A stretch of 64,000 nucleotides of DNA from Oikopleura dioica (taxonomy: Eukaryota; Chordata; Appendicularia; Copelata; Oikopleuridae). The notes below the pieces were generated by a model, which did not search any database, was not told the DNA's origin, and was given only the letters and a program-made list of their open reading frames with translations. Both the position numbers and the translations under genes were made by a program. Shown piece after piece: positions 22,837 through 34,883 of this stretch. Each line of letters starts with the position of its first letter. Position 1 is the stretch's first letter. The DNA is taken from contig OU015566.1 of the NCBI GenBank assembly GCA_907165135.1, positions 9,966,157-10,030,156 of the forward strand, in the 5' to 3' direction.

Positions 22837-23454
22837 AAATGAAAATTTTAAATAACAAAAATAATTTTTTATGAAAATAAAAATTTATTTAATTTTGATC
22901 ACGCGATAACGACTTGACAAGAATTCAATTTGAAAATCCGAAATTGGAAGCGATAATTGAGCCAATTTCTGGTTCAACATAACATTTTCATGATCAAGTA
23001 TCGAGCGAAGAGGAAATCTAGGATTAAAAAATAATTTATCGCAAGTATTGAATGATCCTAGCTATGACGAGTTTTTCAAGTGGCTATAAGCTTTTTCAAG
23101 CTTTCATTTCGTGGAATTCGAGTTGAAATTTTAAAGCTATTTTGAAGTAAAGAAAATTCGAGCTCCGGAGCTAGAGTCCTAAAATCCGAGGGCTACATCC
23201 GCTTCTCTTTACTTTTCTTTTCAGCCGCCCTTAAATTTTAAATTTTCTAAAGCCTTATTTTCAAAAACAGACAGCTAGTTAAAATTCTACGGCAAAATTA
23301 ACGTGTTGTGCAATGAGTCAATGACGCGCGTTTTTTTTTCTCACAAATTCGTAAATTCGCAAATTCGAAAATTCGCCCCGTCTGCTCGTTATAGATTTTT
23401 TTCATTTGCGGCTTTCAAGAATTAGAAAGAGCCGCGAAGGTTCTATAACGGCGG

Positions 23455-23652
23455 GTGCTGAGTAGAAAGTACACGTTATCGGTGATTTCACGCTTTTGGC
23501 ATAACATTGTTAAATCAGATTTTGACGAAGCGCTCGATCTGAGCCCAGAATACTTTGCCAAAACAAACGCTATCGTATTTTTTATGCTTGAAGAGAGCGT
23601 AAAGACGAAAAAAGGGACACTTACAAAGGCGGACACGAAAATCGTTAATTAA
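23455..23652 (+). CDS. Short unrecognised ORF
   Basis: A 65-codon frame, protein-like (VKSDFDEALDLSPEYFAKTN ... SVKTKKGTLTKADTKIVN). Acidic/basic balance and Lys-rich end resemble real coding sequence; nothing recognised. Likely a fragment. Confidence 0.3.
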   Translation: MLSRKYTLSVISRFWHNIVKSDFDEALDLSPEYFAKTNAIVFFMLEESVKTKKGTLTKADTKIVN

Positions 23653-23741
23653 AATTTCTGCCCGTTTTTTTCGAGGAATCTCTTATAAAGGGTGTTTATA
23701 ATTACGCGTTTGGCATTCTTTCTCGGGCTGAGCCAAAATGT

Positions 23742-24005
23742 TTGCCGCATAGCTGGTGCCTTTTTAGCGCGAAGAAAGCGCCGCAGAAGAAACGTGCACG
23801 GAATGTTCACCCGGAAAGGAGAGTGGCCTATCCACGCCTTGTAACAGTAACTGATGCTTATACGGTCGATTTTGATATCACCTCCGAGTGTATTGAGTGT
23901 CTCCACGTGAGTCTAAATCCGGCATTTGCGCGTATCTCCAGTTTAATGGAGTCCGGACGCCATGAGCTGTCACGATCTTCTGAATCTCTCCCTTCCGCTT
24001 GTTGA
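23742..24005 (+). CDS. Short unrecognised ORF
   Basis: An 87-codon frame starting just after the previous one in a different phase (RRVAYPRLVTVTDAYTVDFD, then ITSECIECLHVSLNPAFARI). Adjacent coding-like frames in different phases again suggest a decayed larger ORF. Confidence 0.25.
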   Translation: MPHSWCLFSAKKAPQKKRARNVHPERRVAYPRLVTVTDAYTVDFDITSECIECLHVSLNPAFARISSLMESGRHELSRSSESLPSAC

Positions 24006-25160
24006 TTGCGCATCCAAAACACAATCTGATAAACCAACCACTTCCAACACTCATTTTCTAATTAACAACTCAGGGTCACTTCGGTACTTTCTAGCGACGA
24101 AAGAACCATTACTTCGAGTTGAATCTTCCCTTTTTTTGAAATCGAAGAAGAGGCGCATTATTTATTTTTTCATAATAGGCATTTTTCTGGCTTCAAACAT
24201 TCTTCCTTCCTTTGATTATGCAAAGAGAATTGGCTCCGTGGCCGGGCCGCATGGGATCCACTTTGATCTTGTTGCGCCCAAAGTCAACTCTTTGCGAAAA
24301 AACGACGCTAAGTTGGCTCTGGCTGTCGTTTTAACCCATTTCTTCCGCTGATTGCTGTTCTTATGGAGCGATAATTGCAGAAGATAATAGAATGTGTGAT
24401 GAAACACAAACAAAGAGAGCGGAGTTGTTAGGCCAAAACATGACCCTTTGACGCTGCTCTCACTCGAGGGAAGAAAGAGTTCCAACAAGTGGGCTCATTC
24501 CTTGTGATGTGTCAAAACGATAATCTACAGCTGTCACATTTTGGGCAATGAAAATGTCATTACAGCGAGTTTGATAGACTTGTCCAGATGTAACTCGAGA
24601 TCTGACGTAAAAGAATTTCTAGCGTCTTACATGATCAATTAGACAACTTTTCTGTGGAACAGTTTTTTCTGATGATAAGCAAAATTATGAAGCGGGGCTC
24701 CTTTCCTCCGCTGAAATGCAGCAGGCATCGGCATTGAAACCGTAACTGTATCGTGGCGCAAAGGCACGTGTAATCTCCGCCTCCAATCGAGGTGTGAGTA
24801 CCCTTGGCTTCGATTTCAGTCAATTTTCGCCACGGTGTTGCCTTCCGCGCCGCGTAAAACCGAGATCTTGAGCACTGCAACTCTCAGCATCACTTGAGCC
24901 ACGCGCGTAAAAAGCAACTACCGGGGGGTGTCTGAGATCACCGTGTCCGGTCTGGATCGTATCAAGCTGCCAATTAGTTTTTTGCTTGATTTTGTAAGGC
25001 TTTTACTGCATTGTTTCATCAATAAGATCCTTTAAAAGATTATTTCTTAGAAAAAGAGTTTCAAATTTTACGCGGAAATTTCCCCCTCAAGTTCTCGTAA
25101 ATACAGGGTGTGAGTGACCATTTTCCCGGGGGCTGAAAGCGCTTCCCAAAAGAGAAGTTA

Positions 25161-25409
25161 ATGACCTTCTTTTATGACTTCTCTGTTTATAAGATCATGA
25201 GAGCGCAGTCACTCATCAGCAAGTTTAAAAACGCCGAGCAGAAACTTTCAGCATTCGAAAAAATAAACACGATTTTGAATAAGCTGCTTCTATTTTTCTC
25301 GGAGTTCGGCCGCGATCACGAAAATCGCCACCTCCGCGGACAGCTGAGCTCAAACGTGGTGTTGCCAGATCTAATTACCGAATGCCGTAAAAACGCTGAA
25401 ATCCTCTAA
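25161..25409 (+). pseudogene. Coding-like fragment interrupted by an in-frame stop
   Basis: An 82-codon helical frame (SKFKNAEQKLSAFEKINTIL ... SNVVLPDLITECRKNAEIL) ends at a TAA, after which the same frame stays open for about 35 more codons to 25520 with similar character (TKSSQIEKAAGIDQNTKQTR). This looks like one ORF broken by a nonsense change. No family recognised. Confidence 0.3.
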
Positions 25410-27271
25410 TTTGTGAACACCAAATCTTCACAAATTGAGAAAGCTGCGGGTATAGATCAAAACACCAAGCAAACACGAAGCAGCAAGCAGGCGAAAGAAA
25501 AAGCGTTGTTGACTTTTTGAGAAGTGGCGTCACAGATTATCGGGCAATAAAGTGCTTGTTAATTGAGCTAAACAACAACTAGATGTAGAACTGATGATTA
25601 ATTCTAGTTGTGAATAACGACTTTATCAAATGTCATTTTCAATACGACAAGGGTTCGTATTGAATTCTAAAGTGAGTGAGGCTGGGCTCTAAAACCTGAG
25701 TAAAAACCTGAGTCAGGTTTTCTACACAGGTTTCGGAGTCAAGGGAGAGATTTTTTTCTCTCAAAAAAGTAGTCGATTTTGAAGCTTAAAAAACTGAGTT
25801 GAACTTGGTTTAACATCTACGAATTGACACTGTGGTTTTCCAAGTATCCGGCACCTTAGGATTAGATGGCTTGATCCCGGCCACATGATTCCTACCGCGT
25901 TAAGAAAACTTATGGAAATTACAAGCTAGGTGTTGATTCAGGCCACCCTTCGTATGAACCAATTATTCAATTCACACTTCTACGAAAAAAATCACAAATT
26001 ATATTCGCTCGATAGTGGTCGCCTTCGTCCACAAAAAATGATGTGAACAGAACCGTAATTGCCAGCTGCTCGAGCTCGATGCTTGAGACCATTTTGTGGC
26101 TTATTTTTACACCTGCTTCTTAAAAAATGAGAAAATTTTCATCGTAAAAATTGACCTAAAAATTCAAATTACCCTGTCGAATAACTGACGAACGATGTTG
26201 GTTTAATTGACGCAAAGGAGTATATTTTGCTTGGCAAAGCAAAAAATTGGAGATAAGGAGTTGTCTACTTGGGGTGATTTTAGGATTGATGACTGCGAAT
26301 TTACAGATTTTGACGGGATGGATTTCATATTTGACTACTTTTTGATCGAATTTTAAATGACCAGGCCACGTCACTTTTGCTGAATATCAAGAAATATAGC
26401 GTTTTGGGGTGGTTATTCAAAAAACTCGACATAAAAGCAATCATTTATCAAAAAATCCAAGATCCCGATTTTTTTCTGCGAGAAAATATTAAAGTTCTAC
26501 TTTTTTGAGAATTTCTGTCTAAAAATTGAAGAACTTGTTTTCATCAAACTAAACAAGGCAAAATAATCAGTGAACCTTCTTGAGAGCGGCAAGCTGCCCG
26601 GGCGAAGAAAACGAGTTATGTTGAGCGTGTTTTTAGCGGGCGCGCCACTTCGTAGCTCGGCGGCGAGTGAATTCCATTTTTTCGTGAAACTGGAATCTCC
26701 GCCGCATAAAGCAAAGTGCCTCCCCTAACTTTATATATCTACAAAATCGTTCGTCAAATCGTTCTAAAGTGAAATGCTCGACAAATTGGGCAGGAGCCAT
26801 AACTCTTTAGAAAATTATTTATTTTATATTTTTTTCTGAAAAAAGTCAGGTGATTTTCCCTCATAAGTGATGATAGCATAGTAAGCGAGCATAGGAATGA
26901 TTTCAGAACTAAGTGAATTATAAACAAAGATACTGTTTAGAATTTTAGAAGTGCACAACAGTGTTAGTACTATTGACGGTCGGATTTCGCGTTTCGCGCA
27001 GCAGCTTTGTGGTCGCCACAATGCCTTGCGACAAGCTAAAAATGCCGCAAGCGGACTTAACCTGCTGTCGCACCATGTGCCAAATTGGGAATATACGTGA
27101 ATAATCGGCTTCTGATGACTCAGAGAAATTCTTTTCTGACCAAAAGATCTTCGGTGCAAATAAACTTCTTTTTTAATTCATCGAAACTCTGAACCTATCG
27201 GTAAATTTGGTCAAAAAATATCCAAAAAAAAAACAAGAAAAGACTTTAACCCATCATCAGAATTATAACGC

Positions 27272-27499
27272 TTGCGATTCAAAGCTCACCCGCTGCCAGA
27301 AAAATTAACTCAATTCTACACGGGCGCTAATTTGCTCTGCCAAATTCTTGATCTCATTTTCACGTCTCAAATTAATGAATTACCACGCGGTCAAGTTCTC
27401 ATCTCTCTAAGAAGCGAAAAGGAACAGAACAATCCTCAAACAAAAGAAAGAAAGAAATTTTCTCGATCGCGATTTTCCACGCCGCTCTCGGTCAAATGA
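27272..27499 (+). CDS. Short unrecognised ORF
   Basis: A 75-codon frame (LPEKLTQFYTGANLLCQILD ... KERKKFSRSRFSTPLSVK). Protein-like but unrecognised, with no splice context. Confidence 0.2.
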   Translation: MRFKAHPLPEKLTQFYTGANLLCQILDLIFTSQINELPRGQVLISLRSEKEQNNPQTKERKKFSRSRFSTPLSVK

Positions 27500-28753
27500 T
27501 CTGGAGGATGATCCACTTGGATTTCAGTTGGAATCAAGGGATAGCTCCAATGGTTGTCCTAAAGCCATTCTAACAGATCTCTTGTTTTCTCGCTTTTAGA
27601 GGAATTTTGTTGGTGATTTCGAAACCAGCCTGGTAATCATGGACAAATGAAAATAGAATTTTGCTTCCACATAGCGCATAAGTTTAAACTGGCAAATTGG
27701 ATTTGCCAGGACTCAAATACAGATTTCATATGCTAAGTCGTTCCATGCTGTGCGGGTCACGGGATGTTGGGGCCAATACGTGGCCGGGCCGCTTTTATCA
27801 GTGCTAAGCCCGCTCCTAGGAAAACTTATCGCACGGCCCGATATGTTCCACGTTATGGGCAAAAATTTCTTAAACTTCTTCCTCTATTCAGAGAAATCTT
27901 GAAATAAAAAATCTTTCTTCTTTATTTTCAATGCAAAGATATTTCCAAGACGCATTAGCAATTCTTGAATCTCACTAGGCAAGATCATTTCTCTTCAAAT
28001 TTGAGCATCAACATTCTCCCGAAATAGAATCTCCAGCTAGAATTTATTTTATGAAAAACCCCAGTAATGACAAATGCAATAGAAGCTAAATGAACATAAT
28101 CTGACCCGAAATAAATCAACGTCCAAATCTCTTAAACAAAAATAAAACTAAGGTTTTATAAGACTTATTATTTCAACAAAAACGAAAGTCAAAAGAATCC
28201 CAATTTTGGACTGTTCAATAGATCAAAGATTACTAGGTTTAGATTTCAAACCATCTCTTTCTCTCTTAAGAAGCATTATTAGCGGGCGGCGAAAGAGCTC
28301 AATCTTTGATCCTTTCGATCTTGAGAATTAAGACTCGCTTGGTCTTTTTAGAACCTCAGTCTTACCCTGGGTTAACAGCCGAGGCCTGCAGGTGTCCGGT
28401 CTTCTTGCTAAAAGGAGGCCCGGGTGTTATCTAAATCCCCTTCAGAATGGGGAGTGCGAGTAGCTACTAACGGTTAATTGAGCGGGTATTGCGCATTTCC
28501 AACTCAAAAGGCGATAAGAACCCCACTCCCCGTACCGCTGATAACAATTTCTAGAGCCTCTTCCACCACCACGCTGACTGCGGTGCTCATTCTAGGATAA
28601 AACCGCAATCAAATTAAAATGAGCACTCTCAAGTTCTTCTACGAACAGCTCAAAACCTTTGTCAGCAGTTGTTAGAAGAATCAAGCCACTATCCTTTACC
28701 CTCCAAATAAATCTTCAAATTCAATCAAGAATTGAAGTTGATCCCACTAGAAA

Positions 28754-28978
28754 ATGGAAATGAACATGTCGTTCCAATCTTCTTCCAATTTTTCAATCAA
28801 GGGGACGCCTGATCACATGATCATCCGACTGCGATTTCATCCCTCTTTAGCCGCTTTGAACGTGGAAACACATACTGAGGATTTCCAAACCTCTTTCTTG
28901 GTGCTTGCACTTTGGTTGAAGAATAAACACCACAAGTCTTTAAATCATGAGCCCTACATATATTTTCTGAACCCCTGA
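28754..28978 (+). CDS. Short unrecognised ORF
   Basis: A 74-codon frame (TPDHMIIRLRFHPSLAALNV, LVLALWLKNKHHKSLNHE). The GC-richer stretch just before it (28.3-28.65 kb) has another tiny frame. Unrecognised; last of the fragment run. Confidence 0.2.
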   Translation: MEMNMSFQSSSNFSIKGTPDHMIIRLRFHPSLAALNVETHTEDFQTSFLVLALWLKNKHHKSLNHEPYIYFLNP

Positions 28979-30142
28979 TCAGCTTCGCATCAGATGAAGT
29001 GAAATCTCCCTATTTTTAATGATAATTTTTATCGCCCTTTTCAAGCAAAAGGGTTGTTTTTTCTTGAAGGTCAAAAATCAACTCAACTGTTGTTCCACGC
29101 TTTTCTTTAAAGACTCTTGAACGAATTATTCCTTTATTATATCAGCCTTTTTAACCTTTTGTTTTAGTGTATCCTTCTGCGAACGACGAGGAACGGTGTG
29201 GAACTTATCAAAACTCCGAGCATTCTCCCTTGTTCAACATTCGGCTTAGCCCTTGTTCGAGAATTTCTTTCGAAAGCGAACTTTAAATTTTTAAATTTCA
29301 AATTTTCTAAATTTTGGAATTTTTATAATTTCTTTTAGAACACCTGATATTTTAGCTCTATTTCGATACGAGAGCGTGTCAGTTAAGATATCTTGACTGT
29401 CAAGAGAAAAGATAGACATTTCGAGGATGAAGATGGATAGTACTTGCCCGCCAAGTGTCCTAATTGAACGTTTCTCGGATCTCTAGTTCGAGCGATTCGG
29501 TTTCTCCGGACGAAAATTCAATTAGTAGCAATTAGTCCGTAGCAATTTTTTTCTTTACGAAACATTTTTAATTGGGAAGAAACATGACTGGCTATATTTA
29601 TAAAGCAGAAAGAGATGCACGCTAGAATCTTTGTTGTCTTCTAAACGCTAAAACTAGCGCTAGAATCCTTCGACACGCGTTTTCTGAATTTTCTTGACTG
29701 AAAGTTCTCTTGATCAAGGATTGTCAAAACATGACATCTGCCCATTGTAGCGGGTTTTGCGAATAAGTTTTGTGAATAAATTATTTTCGAAAACTAAATT
29801 AGACTCCAAATATTGCTTCTCTAAAATATTTCGGTTATATTTCGGTTTATGAGATTTTGAACAACTTGATAAACATGAAATTAAGCCACAAATCTTTTAA
29901 AAAATTATGAGTTTTGAGGAGGTTTAGATATGTTTAATTAAATGATGTTGAGGATTATGTATTTACTTGCAGAATGAGTCGAATGCACGATTTGGGTTTC
30001 CATAATCCTTTAATTTAAGTTATCAAATATATTTAAAAAAATAAAAAATCTGAATAACGAATCAAAATAAAAATTTTACGGTTTTCGAAGATCAACCATT
30101 TTCCCTCAATTTTCGCCACACAAAATTCACACCGAACCACAG
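28979..30142. other. AT-rich intergenic region
   Basis: No ORF, repeat or RNA gene recognised. It may contain the missing first exon of the gene starting at 30143. Confidence 0.4.
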
Positions 30143-32291
30143 AATCTACAATCACTCGGGCAACTGTACAAAGCCCACGGAGCCATCGCCAATTTCGTCT
30201 ACGAAAGGCTGACCGCTCGACCTACAGTTCGAAAACTCGGCCGCTCAAAATCAGCCAGTAAGTAGCGAAAATCCGTGAAAGAAGACGAAGCATGTTACCT
30301 CAAATTCACGATTTTGGCGGATCAAGAAAAACAAACTTCTCACTTTTAAGTGCTCCTGCGGGCGACTTTCTAATCTCAGATCTCCTTTAGAGCTCGAACC
30401 TTGTTTTATAGAAGCATTTGATTAAACTAAGCTTTTTCAGCTGCCCAAACACAAGAAAGACTGACTGCACGACTCTTGGAGCTTCAAGAACGACAGGAAC
30501 ATATTGTCAAAAGATGTGGCCCGGGCGGGTCAAAAGCAATTGCTCAAGAACGAAAAAAAGAAGTTGATTCTCTCGATGGAGGAGATCTCATTGCAAGTCG
30601 CGGAAAGTATGTAAAATCGACGAATTTGAAGAAATATGAACTTATTTTTTATCTTCAATTATTTTAATAAATTTATAATTTTTAGGTTTGAAAATTTCGA
30701 TTTACTTCGACCCGGTCACTCGAGCTTCCTTCCCGACATCAAATCACAAGAAATCAGTGCCCGTAAGTTTAACCCTCAACAAACACCGCGTCCAAATCTT
30801 GCTTCGACTCCCTAACACACGTTTGCTTAGTCTTTCGCGTCTCCGATTTCTCTTAAAATTGACAAAGGTGCAAAGATTAAACCACGACGCTGTATATCGT
30901 ACTGTAATTACGCCCAATCACCTGTCGTGCGCCGTGTCGCGATGGGTTAAACCCTTACTTTGCGCAGGTTAATGACGCCCAGAGTTGGACTTTCCTGGTC
31001 AAATTCATCTTTTATACCTTTTCGCGTCTTTTTTTTTCAAAAATCGTGAATAGAAGAAACATGCTAAAACAAAATAACACGCGATTTGGTTTCTTCTTGA
31101 GCTTTGCATAAAAAAAGGTTATTCAAGCGGGCTTAAAATACTCAAATGGCCGCAAGTACCGGAGATCATCCGAAGATCAAAGATTAGAGGCAAAGTTGAA
31201 CGCTTTTTATAAATTTGGCACCTATTCTCTAAACAAGACAAAAATCGTAAATTTGTGATTTCAGTCGATTTCGAAGAACCAGCCGACGATTTCATCCCTT
31301 CAGGACAACCCAGTGCTGGTGGACTTATTGACACTCCCTTTTTCGATCGGCTTGGAGGACGAGGTAAGATTTACGGACTCGTGGTGATTCAGCATTTTCG
31401 TATTTTTCTTGAGCGCGTCTATTTACGATAATGACTGGATTCCTGGGTAGTTTTGGTATTTTGCTTAACTGGATTTTTCATCCTCTAAATTTTCGCAAAT
31501 CCGCAATCGGAAACATCTTTTGCTATTTCGTTATAGACACAACAAGGGCTTAGGCCTTGCGCAGTGAGAGGCTTGGGCAGCTCCGCCCAGCGAAAAAAAA
31601 ACCACGTTTGATCACGTGATCCTCACTTTCTCTCTCTCTCTCTCATGCTACAGACAGAGACTAGGCGGGCTTGTTTCCGGAACATGCATTAGCGCGACCA
31701 TGCGTTCAACAACAAGACTGTTCGCTAGAATTTTAGAGAGAATTAAGAATCTGAAGAATGTTCTGTTCTGAGGCTGTTTTCGGGGGCCCTAAGTTGGCGA
31801 CAACAGAAATGGAATTCGCGAAAGCGGCAATTAGAGCATTTTCCAGCGCTCAATTGCCTTTTCTGCTGAATTCTCAGTGCTTGTTCGATCTGCCGATATC
31901 AGATTCTAGCTAAATGAAGGGGAAATACCACTGCTGAGTCAAGCACAAAACAATGCTCCCTCGCATTTCTTTTTTATTTTGACGTGAAAGAGGAAGACCT
32001 CAATAATTTTATTTTTGAACTACTTAAATTTCAGGACCCTCTTTTGGATCCGCTGGATTCGGACCGGGATTCGGACCCGCTGCAAACGGATTCCAAGGGC
32101 TTCAAGGATTCGATCCGTTGAATTCAATGGACTACGAGACATCAGTTAGAAAACGAAGAGATACAGTCGATCTTGAAGACATCAGAGCGACCAGAAAAGA
32201 CATGCAAAAGAAGATCAAGGAAAGTGTTGCAAGCCTCTTTATCAGGAGTGTTACAGTAATGAGATTTGCTTATTTAATGATGACAAATTGA
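30143..32291 (+). CDS. Protein with RKRR processing site and Gly/Phe-rich segment; 5' end not found
   Basis: Five exons (30143-30257, 30441-30606, 30686-30762, 31265-31363, 32035-32291) with GT-AG introns of 183, 79, 502 and 671 bp; all phases close, giving about 237 residues plus an unknown N-terminus. Parts in order: a helical region (SLGQLYKAHGAIANFVYERL), a basic coiled coil (QERLTARLLELQERQEHIVK), LLRPGHSSFLPDI, PSAGGLIDTPFFDRLGGRG, a Gly/Phe/Pro-rich stretch (GSAGFGPGFGPAANGFQGL), then SVRKRRDTVDLEDIRATRKD, where RKRR fits a furin-type cleavage site. An extracellular precursor is plausible but no signal exon was found. The introns are much longer than at the window ends. No family recognised. 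Confidence 0.7.
31627..31644. repeat. (TC)n microsatellite
   Basis: Short CT/TC dinucleotide tract within the last intron of the preceding gene, next to a CACGTG-containing patch. Confidence 0.8.
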
Positions 32292-34068
32292 ATATTACCC
32301 TCGCAGAATCTGTTTTCAGAATCTTCAAAAAACTGCCTGATAGACTATTTACAGATAAATTCAATCGGGAGGTGGAAGATTTTTCCGCGAAAATGAAATT
32401 AATCGTTTTGTTTTGCCACAATTAGAGTTGCTTAAATCCAACCCAAATTTAATGCACCTATTACTCAGGTCATTTTACTGCAAAAAAGGCTGTTTCAAAC
32501 GGCAAAAATGAGATGATGCTTGAAAATAATTATCTTTTTCTTTATATTGAACAGAAATCATAATTATGTAAAAAAAGATAACTTTAAATATTTTAATAAA
32601 AAAGCTAAGATGATAACAAATAATGAGAATTTATCGAAGGAATGTAGTCGAAACTTTCATGATATGAAGATCGCTTTAGCCAGCAATAAATAATTGAAAA
32701 TTGGCAGGAAATTTTCTCAAGAGTATCGCTGAATTCTGTACTTAGAAAACCACTATCCCAGGATGTGGATTCCTAAGGCGGCACTTTTGAGGTCTACCAC
32801 CGTTAATAGCTGAAACTCCTTATCAGCCAGATAGTTCAATTTCTTCAGGAATTTCGGTCCAGTCAAAGAAAGCTAGGAGTTTTAGCGGAAAACGACAGCA
32901 AAAATCAGAACAAAGTTCATTTCAATATCATTAAGCGGTAAACGTTTAACGGTGCTGCTCTACACTGATTCCACTTTACCGACTTTGGGCTTGTCTAAAT
33001 TGCAAATGAGTTTAACGTTTCGCGTAAAAATGATTTGGCCGTAAAAATGATCCAAGTGACACTCGGCGGTTCGCCCAAGCCCGCAGTGAATGGCGTTTTT
33101 CGAATGAACAATATTTTTCTTCCAATTAAGAACTTTTTTTGTTTGAGAGGCGACCGCGTCTAGGTCGGATTAAATTCGATCGCGGGCTCCTTTAACACGT
33201 TAGGGTTTTAGTGATAGCGAGCGTTTTATAGATTAGAACACCCGCTGGGGAGACCCGTCTTGGTACTTGATAAGGTTGAACAACACTGATCAGGAACTTG
33301 AAAAGGTCTTCGTAGAGCTGGAAGATTTCGTCGCGAATAACCTCTGTAAGTACCTTTGTGACAGCTGAAGCAGAACCTTTCTTCTTTAGCTGATTGCTCT
33401 ACAAAACGAATCAAGCTGCACCAGTACAAACTCGACAAGGTCAAAGGAAAGGGTTGAGAAAAACAGCTCATCGGGTCGTGTAATGATCGTGTCAGTACAT
33501 TTACTGACCTAGAAGGAGGAAACCGAAGAGCTGTGAAAAAAGTGCTAAATCACTAATTTTGAAATATGAGCGGATATAACATGTCCCCGGCGCTTAGAGT
33601 TACGCACATGCACTTACTTTACGTTTTAACACATTTTTCTCTTGCGTGCGAACTCAAGTTCGACACAAGTTGGTGAACACGTGATCCTCAACCCTCGCAA
33701 AGGACGATTTCAAAAGGTGATCGAGCGGCAAGGAACGGCGGAAATCCAGCGAGGCCGCCGACGAATGCGAAAAACGACAAAATCCAGGAATAACAATTAA
33801 CATCTTTATTGAGACTCGAAAATTTTAACGTTGCAAATTTTTAAATTATCGGAAAATTTCAATTACGAAATTTTTAACAAGAAAAAATTTGTTTAAATTT
33901 TACTTTCCAAAGATCATTTTGACCGTTTTCTTCAAAAAAGGGAGTGACACCCTTAACATAAAAAATTAAAAAAGTCGATTAAAATAAAAACAAAATGCAA
34001 GAAATAAACAAACTGTAAATAACCGTAATAAGTAATAACCGAAAGAAACGAAGCTGTGGATCGAAACA
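32292..34068. other. Intergenic region
   Basis: AT-rich, with polyadenylation-like signals near 32595. No gene, repeat or RNA recognised; the ORFs here are short and unconvincing. Confidence 0.4.
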
Positions 34069-34801
34069 ATGCCGGTGCATTTATTTCAGCCTTCTTCAAA
34101 ATTTGGAAGAATCCGAAATGAAGAATTGTTGGAAATAAATCTTCGCGAATTTCGAAAATTTCAACCGAAAGGCCTAATTGGCAGGCTTCTCCGCGAAATT
34201 TTCCTACAGTAAGTTTTGAAAATAAATAACGTTAGACTTGCCAAACCATCGACGACACAAAAAAATCCATCAACTGCGCAACTACAAACGCCTGTACAAA
34301 GCAATATCACCAATATTGAAATCTTTTGACAAAACCACTCGCCACTAAAAACGAAAAATCTACTGAAAGAAGATCATAGCTTCAGTAAACAACAACGCAT
34401 ATTTCTGTACATAGAACTATTGATTGATTTCTTGAGGATCATTTTCGAGGATTTGTTTGAGAATGAGCACTGCCGAAATAAATCAAAAACTTGTGAAAAC
34501 CAAAATCCGAAAGTTGTCTTCTTTGTTTTTTGATTTATGGAAATTCAATGATGTAAGAAAATAAAAATTGCGATTGTAACATTCCCCCAGTGGAAAATCT
34601 AAATCCGGCCAACGTGTGAGTTACCGAGTGCAGCTCGTTGTATCTAATGCTAATGTGTTCGTGGTTCTAGCGGACGGGCGCGACTTATGTACGGAACATG
34701 ACATGATCCAAATATTTGCGCTTGGGGAGCAATTCGCCTTCTTATCGGACAGCCGAGATAACCTTCCAGAGAGGATACTTCTTGTCCCAAAGGAAACGTG
34801 A
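34069..34801 (+). CDS. Small two-exon gene, 116 residues, function unknown
   Basis: Exon 1, 34069-34208, starts MPVHLFQPSSKFGRIRNEEL and ends in a consensus donor (CA|GTAAGT). Exon 2, 34591-34801, follows a pyrimidine-rich acceptor (TTCCCCCAG). Phase 2 closes exactly, giving 351 nt with stop. The second half is beta-rich (VSYRVQLVVSNANVFVVLAD, FALGEQFAFLSDSRDNLPER). There is no signal peptide or membrane segment. The 382 bp intron carries short stretches resembling the 30.1 kb exon (see findings). The exact phase closure and good splice sites make this a likely real gene; the function is unknown. Confidence 0.55.
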
Positions 34802-34883
34802 CAATCGCCTAACGAAGGGTTAAGTACAACGCAAATAAATATTCTTCTAACAAAGTCCGCTGAAAACATGGTATTCATTGAAT

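Noticed and set aside
28300-28620. GC-richer stretch resembling structural RNA
   Set aside because: No conserved rRNA, tRNA or snRNA core recognised; the impression came only from base composition.
33226-33471. 81-codon minus ORF
   Set aside because: Composition dominated by Ser/Arg/Leu from an AT/GC mosaic; no exon context, no polyadenylation signal, no family.
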